From Streptomyces bluensis (GTDB lineage Bacteria; Actinomycetota; Actinomycetes; Streptomycetales; Streptomycetaceae), in assembly GCF_014650715.1 (NCBI RefSeq), contig NZ_BMVM01000008.1:124001-188000 (forward strand): a stretch of 64,000 nt of DNA, read 5' to 3'. The notes beneath the pieces were generated by a model. The model did no database searches. It saw only the letters and a program-made list of their open reading frames with translations, and was not told where the DNA came from. Both the position numbers and the translations under genes were made by a program. Positions 12,251 through 21,218 of this stretch are shown here, piece by piece (position 1 is the first letter of the stretch; the number at the start of each line of letters is the position of its first letter).

Positions 12251-12812
12251 GGTATGTCTCCTATATCTGCCAGCAGTTCGAAACGAGCGCTGCTGTGAGC
12301 GAAGTAGTGCTGATGCGGTGCTGATGCGGTCCTGATGAAAGCGACGCGCTGATGTGCGGTGTGCCCGCCCCGGCGCGTGACCGGTGTTCCGCCGGTGTTC
12401 GGCCGGTGTCCGGCGTGCGGTACGCCGATGAGTCTGGCTTCCGCGAAGGGTCCGGCGCGCTGGTGCCGGACCCCGTCTCGCCCTGGGGAAAACCCCACCC
12501 CCGAACCTGCGGTCCGTACGACCCCCGTACGCCCCGACCGCTCCCCAGCGACGTAAAGCCAGGCTAAGGACGCCCCCTGCCCCGTCTCGTCCTCCGGCGG
12601 TACGAACCGCCCCCCGGCCGTAGTACGGAGATACCCCTAAGGGATGTCCACCGGCAGGTGGAGGGCATCTCAGGGTCCGATCCACCCACTGACCCACCCA
12701 CTGACCCACCCACCGGTCCACCCACCGGTCCTCACACCTTGCACCCTCCCGCTACGTGAAGCTCAAGTGGCAAGCTGTGATCGGCCGATAGATGCATAGG
12801 GAAAGGACTCCG
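12251..12812. other. Divergent intergenic region (ABC pair / MFS exporter)
   Basis: 562 bp without a credible gene. It must contain the promoters of both flanking units. Near 12309-12340 there are repeats of a CTGATGCGG-like unit, and near 12676-12732 there are tandem CCCACTGACCCAC / CCACCGGTCCACC units. I could not assign -35/-10 boxes confidently. Confidence 0.6.
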
Positions 12813-14309
12813 GTGGGCGAGACGAAACCCGCGATACGCGACACCGCACAGCACACCGGAACCCATCGGCGCGGAGCCGTCGTCGCCGCGCTCATGCTTG
12901 TCATGAGCCTGGCCGCGCTGGACACCACGATCGTGTCGACCGCCGTCCCCCAGATCGTCGGCGACCTCGGCGGCTTCTCCGTCTTCTCCTGGCTGTTCTC
13001 GGGCTACCTGCTGGCGGTCACGGTCACGCTCCCCGTCTACGGCAAGCTCTCCGACACCTTCGGCCGCAAGCCGGTACTGATCGCCGGAACCGCCGTCTTC
13101 CTCCTCGGCTCCCTGCTCTGCGCCCTCGCCTGGAACATGGCGGCCCTCATCGCGTTCCGCATCGTGCAGGGCCTGGGCGGCGGCGCCCTCCAGGGCACGG
13201 TGCAGACACTCGCCGCCGACCTCTACCCGCTGGAGGAGCGCCCGAAGATCCAGGCCAGGATCTCCGCGGTGTGGGCCACGTCGGCCGTCGCCGGCCCGGC
13301 CCTCGGCGGGGTCCTCGCGGCCTACGCCGACTGGCGGTGGATCTTCCTCATCAACCTGCCGCTCGGCGCGGTGGCCCTCTGGCTCCTCGCCCGCCATCTC
13401 CACGAGCCCCAGCGCCGGCAGGGCGCCCCCCGCCCCCGTATCGACTGGGCGGGCGCGCTCACGGTGTTCGCCTGCGGGGGCGCCCTGCTGACCGCCATCG
13501 TCCAGGGCGGGGTGGCCTGGCCATGGCTGTCCTGGCCCTCACTCGCCCTGCTGGGCACGGGACTCGCCCTGGTCGTGGCCCTGGTGGTCATCGAACGCCG
13601 GGCCGCGGAGCCGATCATCCCCGGCTGGGTGTGGCGACGCCGTACGATCGCGGCGGTCAATCTGGCCCTGGGCGCCCTGGGGTTGCTGATGGTGGCCCCG
13701 ACGGTCTTCCTCCCGACGTACGCACAGTCGGTCCTGGGCCTGGCCCCGATAGCCGCCGGATTCGTGCTGTCCGTCTGGACGTTGAGCTGGCCGGTGTCCG
13801 CGGCGCTGAGCCAGCACGTGTACCGCAGGATCGGCTTCCGCAACACGGCGATGCTGGGCATCGGCGCGGCGACGCTGATCCTGGCCGCCTTCCCGCTGCT
13901 GCCCTACCCGGGCGAACCCTGGCAGCCGACCCTGCTCATGCTCCTGCTCGGCGCCGCGCTCGGCCTCTTCCAGCTCCCCCTCATCGTGGGCGTCCAGTCG
14001 ACCGTGGAGTGGGCGGAACGCGGCACCGCCACGGCCTCGATCCTCTTCTGCCGCCAGACGGGCCAGACACTGGGCGCGGCGGCCTTCGGCGCCGTCGCCA
14101 ACGCGGTGCTGGCCTCCCGCCTGGGCGGCACCGGCGACCTCGACGCCGTGACCCGCGCCCTCGACTCCGGCGCCGCCTCGGAGCACGTACGGCGAGCGGT
14201 GGCGGACGCGGTCAACGCGGTCTACCTGGGCGCGGCGGGCGCGGCCGCGCTGGGGTTCCTGGCCCTCCTGCTGCTGGCGCCCCGCCGTTTCCCCGTAATC
14301 AAGGACTGA
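12813..14309 (+). CDS. MFS drug-exporter-like transporter, DHA2 family
   Basis: 498 aa from the GTG at 12813, which has AAAGGA five bases upstream; an ATG seven codons earlier lacks a site. About fourteen hydrophobic segments are visible, typical of the EmrB/QacA (DHA2) class. Motifs include LDTTIVSTAVPQIVGDL in helix 1 and the loop GKLSDTFGRKPV between helices 2 and 3. It probably exports a small toxic compound by proton antiport; the substrate is unknown. Confidence 0.92.
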   Translation: MGETKPAIRDTAQHTGTHRRGAVVAALMLVMSLAALDTTIVSTAVPQIVGDLGGFSVFSWLFSGYLLAVTVTLPVYGKLSDTFGRKPVLIAGTAVFLLGSLLCALAWNMAALIAFRIVQGLGGGALQGTVQTLAADLYPLEERPKIQARISAVWATSAVAGPALGGVLAAYADWRWIFLINLPLGAVALWLLARHLHEPQRRQGAPRPRIDWAGALTVFACGGALLTAIVQGGVAWPWLSWPSLALLGTGLALVVALVVIERRAAEPIIPGWVWRRRTIAAVNLALGALGLLMVAPTVFLPTYAQSVLGLAPIAAGFVLSVWTLSWPVSAALSQHVYRRIGFRNTAMLGIGAATLILAAFPLLPYPGEPWQPTLLMLLLGAALGLFQLPLIVGVQSTVEWAERGTATASILFCRQTGQTLGAAAFGAVANAVLASRLGGTGDLDAVTRALDSGAASEHVRRAVADAVNAVYLGAAGAAALGFLALLLLAPRRFPVIKD

Positions 14310-14350
14310 GAGGATCGCCACAGACCGTTACGTGAAGGAGGGGGACGACC

Positions 14351-14533
14351 GTGATCGTCATCTTGTCCGTCGTCGTCGTGCTCGTGCTGGCGGGCTGCGC
14401 CTGCGTCGTGTGGGCGGCGCGGGGCGGCCCGCGCTGGGTCCGCGGGATAGCCGCCGTAACCCTGACGGCGGGCGAGGCGGTACGCCGCTCGGGGCGCACG
14501 AAGTCGCGACAGGACGCGGACTCGGACGACTAG
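14351..14533 (+). CDS. Single-pass small membrane protein
   Basis: 60 aa from a GTG with AAGGAGGGGG upstream. The N-terminus is one hydrophobic segment (VILSVVVVLVLAGCACVVWA) followed by a basic, then acidic, tail. No family recognised. Its TAG stop codon is part of the CTAG at the left boundary of the inserted element, so the present C-terminus may have been set by the insertion. Confidence 0.65.
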   Translation: MIVILSVVVVLVLAGCACVVWAARGGPRWVRGIAAVTLTAGEAVRRSGRTKSRQDADSDD

Positions 14534-14572
14534 TGCTGTGCCCGGGATGGTTCACCGTGATCGAAAGGCGGC

Positions 14573-14992
14573 TTGTGGGACGAGCGCACGCGAAACGGCT
14601 GGTATTACTGGGGCATGCAGGAAGAGACCGCACGCTCCGCGATCGACACGTTCATCTCCGCGTTCAACGCCTCGGACGACAGCTATGTGACTGCCCTGCT
14701 CTCCCAGGCCCTGACCTCAGACGTGGTCTTCTGGGGGCCGTTGGGCCGCAGCGAAGGAATCGCGGCGGTCGAGCGGTTCGTGCTGGACATCCGGCACCAC
14801 CCGGCGGGGACCGGCACGATGGTGCGCTGCTCAGCGGTGGACATGCCTGACGAGTGGGCCCGGTACCAGTGGGTCTTCACCACGCCGGATGGAGGCCCCC
14901 GGCTGGCGGGAACGGACGTCGTCCATCTGCGGCGGAGCCTCATCGACCAGGTCATCGTCTTCGCGGGCGAGATCGAGCCGTCCGCCTCCTGA
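14573..14992 (+). CDS. SnoaL/NTF2-like protein, passenger of the mini element
   Basis: 139 aa from the TTG at 14573 (GAAAGGCGG just upstream) or about 125 aa from the ATG at 14615. The start is uncertain. The body (IDTFISAFNASDD, a WGPLGRSEGIAAVERFV segment, then strands to FAGEIEPSAS) follows the NTF2/SnoaL-like pattern of one long helix, short helices and a curved sheet. Such proteins may be small-molecule isomerases, hydrolases or binding proteins; no catalytic claim is made. It lies wholly between the element's inverted repeats, so it was probably captured by, or brought in with, the element. Confidence 0.72.
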   Translation: MWDERTRNGWYYWGMQEETARSAIDTFISAFNASDDSYVTALLSQALTSDVVFWGPLGRSEGIAAVERFVLDIRHHPAGTGTMVRCSAVDMPDEWARYQWVFTTPDGGPRLAGTDVVHLRRSLIDQVIVFAGEIEPSAS

Positions 14993-15063
14993 GTCATCTG
15001 TCGCTGTCCTTCTCCTGAACTTGCCCCCTTCGGCGCTCGGGGGCTGCGGTTCGCAGTTGGTCG

Positions 15064-15327
15064 GGCCGCGGTGTTGAGGGGGCGTCCGCCCCAGCGGATG
15101 CCCTTTTCGCTGCGAATGCGGGCACGTTCCTTGCGTTGGGCGGCGAGCACGTCGGGGTGGCGGGGGTTGGTGTTGCGCCAGCGCAGGTAGCGGTGCAGTG
15201 CCTGGGTTTGCTCGGGGTGGCTGCGGTGGTGGGAGTTGGCCAGGGTGAACTGCCGCAGCGGGCCGAAGTGGGCCTCGATCGGTTTGGCCCAGGAGGCGTA
15301 GGTCGGGGTGAAGCACAGTCCATCCAA
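15064..15327 (-). pseudogene. C-terminal remnant of IS630-family transposase
   Basis: About 88 codons are recognisable. The motif TPTYASWAKPIEAHFGPL holds the last acidic residue of the DDE triad, and FTLANSHH and HRYLRWRN follow. The two catalytic Asp residues and the N-terminal helix-turn-helix are missing. No genuine start codon for a full transposase precedes it; the right inverted repeat begins only tens of bases upstream. Confidence 0.8.
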
Positions 15328-15539
15328 CCGTCGCGACCACCAACACGGCGAACCTTCACGGTCACAGCACTAGACGGGTCGGTCTGTCTTCCCGCCCTCC
15401 CCGCCCTTCCCGTCGCACCTGGGGCATTCGCGGGGCGGAAAGCACCCGGCCGACTCGATCGGCGCGTCCTTGCGCGACGGCAGATACGTCACTCTCGGTC
15501 CCCAGGTCCGCCCGCCGTCGCGTCGGTTCAGGACACCCG

Positions 15540-16001
15540 GCCAAGAGCGACGAGAAACGGGACAGCCTCCTCGCCACTCGTCTCGAACGGGCCCGAATCC
15601 TGGGCAACTTCGACTCGCCCAAGGTGACGCTTCTGCTCTCCGAAGCGGTCCTGCGCCAGGTGATCGGTGGCCCGGAGGTCATGTGCGAGCAGCTCCAGCA
15701 CATCGTGGAGTTGGGTGAGAGCAGGCGCATCCGCGTGCACGTGCTCCCCTTCACGGTGGGCGCGCATGCCCTCCTTGAGGGCCCGGTCAAGCTCATGTGG
15801 TTCGAGGAACTGCCACCCGTCGCGTACGTCGAAGGCCTCAAGTCGGGGCGGATCTGGGAACCTCAGGGCACCGTGCGTGAGTTGGAGGACGTCTACGATC
15901 ACGCGCTGGGCGACGCGTTGTCGCACCGCAAGTCCCTGGCATTGATCAGGTCGGTGGCCGAGGATTATGAGCATGAAGCGCAGCGAGAACAGCATTCCTG
16001 A
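15540..16001 (+). pseudogene. Truncated DUF5753 (AbaA/WhiJ-like) regulator
   Basis: The open frame matches only the C-terminal DUF5753 part of Streptomyces XRE regulators: RDSLLATRLERARIL, EAVLRQVIGGPEVMCEQL, RIRVHVLPF and a SHRKSLALIRSVAE end. The helix-turn-helix N-terminus and the first part of DUF5753 are missing, and the sequence upstream of about 15540 shows no similarity in any frame. The mini element ends about 170 bp upstream. A GTG at 15624 could still produce a 125-aa fragment. The intact counterpart in this window is at 47845-48693. Confidence 0.7.
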
Positions 16002-16188
16002 CGCATCGATACTGACCGGCTGGCGCAAGTCGAGCTACAGCGGTGAGAGCGGGGGCAACTGCCTCGAAGTCACCCACACCGCCCTCCCCACCCACATCCC
16101 CGTCCGGGACAGCAAGAACCCCACCGGGCCGGCCCTTGTCTTCCCGGCACCGGCCTGGCAGGCGTTCGTCACTTCACGATGGTCGTGA
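15967..16188 (+). CDS. DUF397 small protein
   Basis: 73 aa from the ATG at 15967, or 71 aa from the second ATG at 15973, which is better spaced from GAGG. The motif TGWRKSSYSGESGGNCLEV, then VRDSKNP and a WQAFV end, is the DUF397 signature. These proteins sit next to XRE/DUF5753 regulators in the abaA and whiJ loci that influence Streptomyces development. It overlaps the truncated regulator gene by 35 bp. With the regulator broken, its role here may be lost. Confidence 0.88.
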   Translation: MSMKRSENSIPDASILTGWRKSSYSGESGGNCLEVTHTALPTHIPVRDSKNPTGPALVFPAPAWQAFVTSRWS

Positions 16189-16232
16189 TCAAGACCCCGC
16201 CGCGTGCGGTGTCCCCGAACCGGGCCGCCCCA

Positions 16233-17123
16233 CTACTCCGACTCCGTCGGCGCCCGCCCCGTCAGCGCCGCCAGGCTGTTGCGTACGTGGTCCATGTGGG
16301 CCTGCACCGTGTCCCATTGCTCGGCGTGTTCGCGCAGCACGCGTTCCGTCTCGCGGATGATGCGGTCCTCCTGGACGCGGGCCTCGGCGATCACTTCGGC
16401 GGCACGGGCCTCGGCGTCCGCCTGGATGCGGGCGTCGGACTCCTCGGCCTCGGCGATGGCGCGCGTCGCCTCGGCGAGGACGGCCTCGGCGCGGGCCACC
16501 CGTTCGCCGTGCCGCGCGTCGCGAACGGACTCACGTTCGGCCAGCTCGCGGTCCATCTCCACGCACCGGTCGGCGTACTCCTTCTCCCGCTCGGCGAGCA
16601 GGCCCTCGGCCCGCTGCCGCATCTCCCGCAGCGCGGCCAGCGCCTCACCCCGGCGCTCCTTCACCTCCAGCCGGGCCTCGACCCGCAGGTCGTCCGCCTC
16701 GGCGCGCGCCACGAGCAGCCGCTGCCGGGCCCGCTCCTCGGCCTCGCCGCGCACCTCGTCGGCGTACGCCTGCGCGGCCTCCAGCGCCGCGCGCCCCTCC
16801 GCCTCCGCCTCATCAGTGATCCGCAGGGCGTCGTGACGGCCGCGCTCACGCACCGCCTCCGCCTCCTGCACGCCCAGCTCGAACAACTCCCGCGCCCCCT
16901 CACCGAGCGCCTCGTACGTCTGCGGAGGCAGCGCCGCCACGGCCTCCCGCAGCCGCTCCGCCTCCGCCTCCATCTCCCTGGCCAGCACGGTCAACCGCGC
17001 GGCCCGCTCCCACGCCGCGTCACGGTCCTGCGAGAGGGCCGTCGTGTACGCGTCGACCTGGTCGGGACGGTAGCCGCGCCGTACAACCGCGAAGCCGTCC
17101 GGCGACACCGATGCGCTGCTCAT
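16233..17123 (-). CDS. DivIVA-domain coiled-coil protein (FilP/Scy-like)
   Basis: 296 aa. The N-terminal FAVVRRGYRPDQVDAYTTAL is a DivIVA-type membrane-curvature motif. The rest, from about residue 45 to 270, is almost unbroken Ala/Glu/Arg coiled coil. This architecture is shared with the Streptomyces polarity proteins FilP and Scy, but this is a shorter, separate protein and is often mis-described as cellulose-binding. It is probably a cytoskeletal or tip-associated scaffold. The stop lies just after 16233 and the gene has its own promoter region downstream of the hairpin at 17231. Confidence 0.85.
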   Translation of the reverse strand: MSSASVSPDGFAVVRRGYRPDQVDAYTTALSQDRDAAWERAARLTVLAREMEAEAERLREAVAALPPQTYEALGEGARELFELGVQEAEAVRERGRHDALRITDEAEAEGRAALEAAQAYADEVRGEAEERARQRLLVARAEADDLRVEARLEVKERRGEALAALREMRQRAEGLLAEREKEYADRCVEMDRELAERESVRDARHGERVARAEAVLAEATRAIAEAEESDARIQADAEARAAEVIAEARVQEDRIIRETERVLREHAEQWDTVQAHMDHVRNSLAALTGRAPTESE

Positions 17124-17230
17124 CCTGGAACCCCTCTCGAATGATTTCGCGCATATCTTGATTGATCAGACCTAAGGGCTCATAACGCGACACTCCAGCT
17201 GTAAGTAACGGTCGTCGTTCCCACACGAAA

Positions 17231-17264
17231 GGGCCGGGCCCGGTCACACGACCGGGCCCGGCCC
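17231..17264. terminator. Terminator hairpin after the SUKH-4 gene
   Basis: Perfect 15-bp inverted repeat (GGGCCGGGCCCGGTC, loop ACAC). It lies downstream of the minus-strand gene ending at 17338 and upstream of the DivIVA-like gene. The arm is nearly the same as in the hairpin at 8800. Confidence 0.85.
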
Positions 17265-17337
17265 TCCGCACAGGGTGACGCGACGTCAGCGCCGCGCCAG
17301 CCTCACCTTTTTCGGGTCACCGTCTTCGGGATCACCG

Positions 17338-19956
17338 TCAGAGCAATCCGTCCCACATCTGCTCCAGCAGCACCGACCACCAGCTCTCCGGCGAACCCAG
17401 CGCCGCCTGGTCGAGGGCGGCCAGCTGGGCCTGGAAGTCGACCGTCCAACGACCCGCCTGCTCCTGGTTCAGGCCGTAGCGCAGACGCCACATGCGGCCC
17501 AGCAACGCCAGACAGCGCTGGAACTCGGGCAGCCCCGTGTTCACGAACTGCGGCGGCACCGGAGCACCACCCGGCGCGGCCTCCACCGGAACCGCCACGA
17601 TGTTCGCCGTGCCGTACTGCACACACAGCGCCTTGCCGAAGTCGCTGCCCATGACGAGGTACGAGCCCGCGTCCGACGCGGGCTGCACGCCCCGCTCCTG
17701 CGCCAGCTCGGCAAGCGTCGGCACCGGCCGCGCCGGCTGGGCCTGCGCCCAGAAGAACGGGCCCATGTCGACCGGCAGTCCGCCCACCACCAGCGAGTGC
17801 GCCACGATCGGCGGCACACCCTGCCGGGACACCGCCTGCTGGTCGAACCGGAAGAGACCCGGCCCGAACGCCGCCGCCAGCTCCTGCGCGACCCCCTCCG
17901 GCGGGATCGGCGGCGCGGGCTGCACCGGCGGCAGCGGCGCCCGCACCGGCGCGGGCCGCGCGGGACCATCGGCCACCTGGTGCAACTCCCCCTGATGCGC
18001 GAGGAGTTGCGCCATGCCCTGCTGACGCGAGGCGTGGTCGGTGCCGTACGGGGCGATCGACGTGATCCGCGCGTTCGGCCACTGCTCGCGGATCATCCGC
18101 GCACAGTACGCACCCGGCAGCTCACACGACTCCAGCTCCGTGTGCAGCTCCAGCACCTGGTCCGGCGGGATGTTCATCCCGCGCAGCTCGTGGAAGATCT
18201 GCCACTCCGGGTGCGGCACACCCGGCGCCGACCGCCGGATCACCTGCTGCTCGGAGCCGTCCGGGGCGCGGTAGCGCAGCACCGCCTGGTAGCCGGGGCC
18301 CACGGTCGGCTGGCCCGAGGGCTGCTGCGGATAGCCGTACGCGGGAGGCTGCTGCCCCGGGGCCGGCGGCTGGCCGGGCACCGGCTGATGACCGGGGACC
18401 GGCCGCGGGGCGCCCGGAGGCATGCCGGGCGGAGCCGGGGGCGGGGGAACACCGGGCGCTCCCGGCGCACCGGGAGCGCCCGGGGGGCCGACCGGAGGGG
18501 CCGCCAGCATGGTCTCGGCGTGGTGTACGGCGCCGGGTGCGCCCGGAGTTCCGGGAGCAACCGGTGCGCCCGGAGCACCAGGCACACCCGGAGCACCCGG
18601 AGGAGGCGGAGGTGCCGGCACACCCGGCGCACCAGGCGCACCCGGAGGCGCCGGAACACCGGGCGCACCCGGCCGGCCCGGAGCCCCGGGGGGACCCGGG
18701 GGCATGGGCGCGCCCGGACCGCCGACAGGAGGAGCGGACAGGACCGTCGCCGCGTGATGAACGCCACCCCCCGGCGTACCACCAGGCGGAGTAGACCCGC
18801 CCGAAGGCTGCGAACCACCAGGCACACCCGGAGCACCCGGAGCACCCGGAGGAGCCGGCACACCCGGAGCGCCAGGCGCACCCGGAGGCGCCGGAACCTG
18901 CGGGGCCAACTGCGTCGGCAGGTACCCAACCCCCGGGGCACCCGGAGGCGGCGGCGGAGGCGGCGGAGTGTTGCCGGTCGCCGCGTCGGCGGCCTCACCC
19001 GCGCCGGGCGGAGGCGTACCGGGAGACTGCGGGTAGCCGTACCCGGGCGCACCCGGAGGAGGCGTACCGGGACCCTGCGGATAGCCGTACGACGAAGCGC
19101 CCGCGGGCGGCGCGCCCTGCGGACCGCCCGGCTCGTTCGGCGGCGGAGAGACCGCTGTCGGCGGCAACTGGCTGCCCCCGGCCAACAGCGCGGTCTTGGC
19201 TTCCGGCGCCACACCGGGCGGCGGAACATCGGCGTCGTCCACACCGGTCAGCGGCGGCGCGAACACAGTCTGGGGCAGCGGTACCGAACGGTCCTCCTCC
19301 GCACCGGCATTGGTGTCTGTCCCGGCCCACGGAGTCGCCCCCGGCGCCACACCCGGCACCCGGTCCTGCGGCGGCGCGTCCCGCACGTCGTCAACGGCAC
19401 CGGCGGCCGGCCACGGCGTGGCATCGGCCGTACCGGAAGGCCCCGCGAGAGTCTCGGGCAGCGCACCGTCCCGCCCGGGCACCGCATCCGAGACGGAACC
19501 CGTGTCCGAGCCGGCCCCGGCCCCCGCCACACGGGAACCCTCCCCGTCGGACGCGTCCGCCCCCGAACCCTCACCCGAGATACCCAGCTTGTCGGCCGCC
19601 TCCTGCAACCACTCCGGCGGAGTCAGCAGGAACGACGTCTGGTTCAGGTCCACCCGGGCCGGAGGAGGCGCGGACTCGGGCTCGGGCGCGGTCTCCGTCC
19701 GGCCGTACTCCTCCTCGTACCGCCGGATCACCTCACCCACCGGCAGCCCCGGCCACAGCGTGGCCTCACCGCTGTCCCGCGCGATGACGAGCCGCTGGGC
19801 GCCGCCGTCCGACCGCGGCCCCTCGGCCCGGTCCTCGGCCCAGACCACAAACCCCAGCTCGAACTCCCGCACCCGCACCTCACGGTGCTGGTAACCGGGC
19901 ACATCCCCATTGATCCACTCTTCGGCCCGCTCCTGCGCCTGCGCGAAGGTCACCAT
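17338..19956 (-). CDS. Multidomain SUKH-4-type protein with collagen-like linker and deaminase-like domain
   Basis: 872 aa from the ATG at 19956; its ribosome site (GGGGAG) overlaps the TGA of the upstream gene. Parts in order: an N-terminal globular domain (1-85) with LVIARDSGEATLWPGLPVGE; a long low-complexity linker (about 90-550) dominated by Gly-Ala-Pro and Pro-Pro-Gly triplets; a domain at about 555-655 containing HTELESCELPGAYC, a His/Glu plus two-Cys arrangement like zinc-dependent nucleotide deaminases of toxin systems; and a C-terminal domain (about 685-872) resembling SUKH-4 immunity proteins. No signal peptide or membrane segment is visible. The deaminase reading is from motif spacing and is less certain than SUKH-4. 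Confidence 0.72.
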   Translation of the reverse strand: MVTFAQAQERAEEWINGDVPGYQHREVRVREFELGFVVWAEDRAEGPRSDGGAQRLVIARDSGEATLWPGLPVGEVIRRYEEEYGRTETAPEPESAPPPARVDLNQTSFLLTPPEWLQEAADKLGISGEGSGADASDGEGSRVAGAGAGSDTGSVSDAVPGRDGALPETLAGPSGTADATPWPAAGAVDDVRDAPPQDRVPGVAPGATPWAGTDTNAGAEEDRSVPLPQTVFAPPLTGVDDADVPPPGVAPEAKTALLAGGSQLPPTAVSPPPNEPGGPQGAPPAGASSYGYPQGPGTPPPGAPGYGYPQSPGTPPPGAGEAADAATGNTPPPPPPPPGAPGVGYLPTQLAPQVPAPPGAPGAPGVPAPPGAPGAPGVPGGSQPSGGSTPPGGTPGGGVHHAATVLSAPPVGGPGAPMPPGPPGAPGRPGAPGVPAPPGAPGAPGVPAPPPPPGAPGVPGAPGAPVAPGTPGAPGAVHHAETMLAAPPVGPPGAPGAPGAPGVPPPPAPPGMPPGAPRPVPGHQPVPGQPPAPGQQPPAYGYPQQPSGQPTVGPGYQAVLRYRAPDGSEQQVIRRSAPGVPHPEWQIFHELRGMNIPPDQVLELHTELESCELPGAYCARMIREQWPNARITSIAPYGTDHASRQQGMAQLLAHQGELHQVADGPARPAPVRAPLPPVQPAPPIPPEGVAQELAAAFGPGLFRFDQQAVSRQGVPPIVAHSLVVGGLPVDMGPFFWAQAQPARPVPTLAELAQERGVQPASDAGSYLVMGSDFGKALCVQYGTANIVAVPVEAAPGGAPVPPQFVNTGLPEFQRCLALLGRMWRLRYGLNQEQAGRWTVDFQAQLAALDQAALGSPESWWSVLLEQMWDGLL

Positions 19957-19963
19957 CGAAAGC

Positions 19964-20971
19964 TCACTCCCCCACCGAAGACGCGGAAGACGACGAGGAG
20001 ACAGGCACCGCACGCGCGAAGCCACCGTCCACCATCAGATTCGCCACGGTCTCCAACTCCGGCGGATTACCCGCCAGCCGCGACAGAAACGCATCGAAGT
20101 CATCCCCACACGGCAACAACAGCCGCTCGGCACGCTCCGCAGGCGTCCACGACGGATCCACGTCACGGGCATCGTCGTACGCGCAGAACCAGACCGACCC
20201 GACCCGGTCACCCCTCACCTTCACGGCGAGCAACCCGCCCTGCACGAACCCGACACCCAGATAGTCCTTGGTCAGATGATCCCGCAGACACTTGTTCACG
20301 TACACAACGTCATTGATGGCGGCCTCGTCCCGCACCGTGAAGAACGGCTGGTCGACCAGCACACCCAACTCCGCGTCCAGAGCCGCCCCCACAGGCGCAC
20401 AACCACCCGCGGCCTTCAGAAACGACCGATACGCCCCCGGCAACCGGTACCCGAGATCCTCCTCGACCCCCAGCACCTGCTGCTCCGTCACCGCCAACGC
20501 CGACTTCGGCAACCCGAAATGCGCCGGCCGCGTCTCCTGCAACGGCCGCGTCCCCCGCTTGCCCTGATCGACAACCGCCGTCGCCACACCACCGTGATGC
20601 CGCAGCAGCGCCTTGACCTCCACCGGCACCAACTCAAGCCGCCGACTGCCCCGCACGTGATGCCAGGTCCAGCCGTGCGGAGTGGCCACCGCGGGAATCG
20701 TGTCCCACAACTCATGCCCCGAAGCGGCGAGCGCGGCGTTCGCGGACACGTAGTCCGTCAACCTCAACTCATCCACACCGAACCCTTCCGGAGGGTCCGC
20801 GATATCAGCGGCGGCACGCGCATAGGGCGAGAAGTCGGGATAGCCATGGGCGTCCACACGCACGCCTCTCGGATGACGCGCCGCCCGGACCGGATCCGGA
20901 AACTGCACGACCTGCCCGGCGTAGGCCGCGTTCGGCGGCGCGGCTTGATGCCCGAGCCGACCTGTCGTCAT
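19964..20971 (-). CDS. WHH nuclease-like plus SUKH (SMI1/KNR4) fusion protein
   Basis: 335 aa. The N-terminal half contains YPDFSPY, a DY.SAN segment and the WHH motif (W103-H104-H105) in PHGWTWHHVRGS, then LVPVEVKALLRHHGG. This is the pattern of WHH-type HNH/EndoVII toxin nucleases. From about residue 160 (EQQVLGVEEDLGYRLPGAYRSF) it reads as a SUKH/SMI1-KNR4 immunity domain. Having a nuclease-like toxin domain and an immunity-like domain in one chain is notable. It is followed at once by the SUKH-4 gene, whose ribosome site overlaps its stop, so they form an operon. Confidence 0.8.
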   Translation of the reverse strand: MTTGRLGHQAAPPNAAYAGQVVQFPDPVRAARHPRGVRVDAHGYPDFSPYARAAADIADPPEGFGVDELRLTDYVSANAALAASGHELWDTIPAVATPHGWTWHHVRGSRRLELVPVEVKALLRHHGGVATAVVDQGKRGTRPLQETRPAHFGLPKSALAVTEQQVLGVEEDLGYRLPGAYRSFLKAAGGCAPVGAALDAELGVLVDQPFFTVRDEAAINDVVYVNKCLRDHLTKDYLGVGFVQGGLLAVKVRGDRVGSVWFCAYDDARDVDPSWTPAERAERLLLPCGDDFDAFLSRLAGNPPELETVANLMVDGGFARAVPVSSSSSASSVGE

Positions 20972-21218
20972 GGCGGATGCCCCCTGCGGCGTTCTCTATG
21001 GCCTGATTTGCCTGTCGGTCACGCGATAGCGGTAAGGATCGCGGTTGCCGACAGCCTAAGCCGTACGGGGGCACCGGTCACCGGGCCCCAGTTCCGTGAC
21101 CAGCCGTCACCCCGCCGTGACGGTGCGGCGACGCCGGGCGTGTCGCACGGCCCCAGCTTCCGCACCCGCCACGGACTTTGGCAGGCTGTCTCCGCTGCCG
21201 GGGGACCGAACGGAGGGC

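Larger units (their letters stand above)
14531..15372. mobile_element. Non-autonomous IS630-like mini element carrying a SnoaL-like gene
   Basis: Both ends carry the same inverted sequence beginning CTAGTGCTGTG (about 27 of 31 bases match over the first 31). The left copy starts at 14530 and the right copy ends at 15373. Both ends sit in CTAG, as expected for IS630/Tc1-type elements that duplicate TA. Inside, next to the right end, is the C-terminal piece of an IS630-type transposase (minus strand); the left part holds an unrelated SnoaL-like gene in convergent orientation. The N-terminal two thirds of the transposase is missing, so the element cannot move by itself. Interior length is 838 bp. 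Confidence 0.8.
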
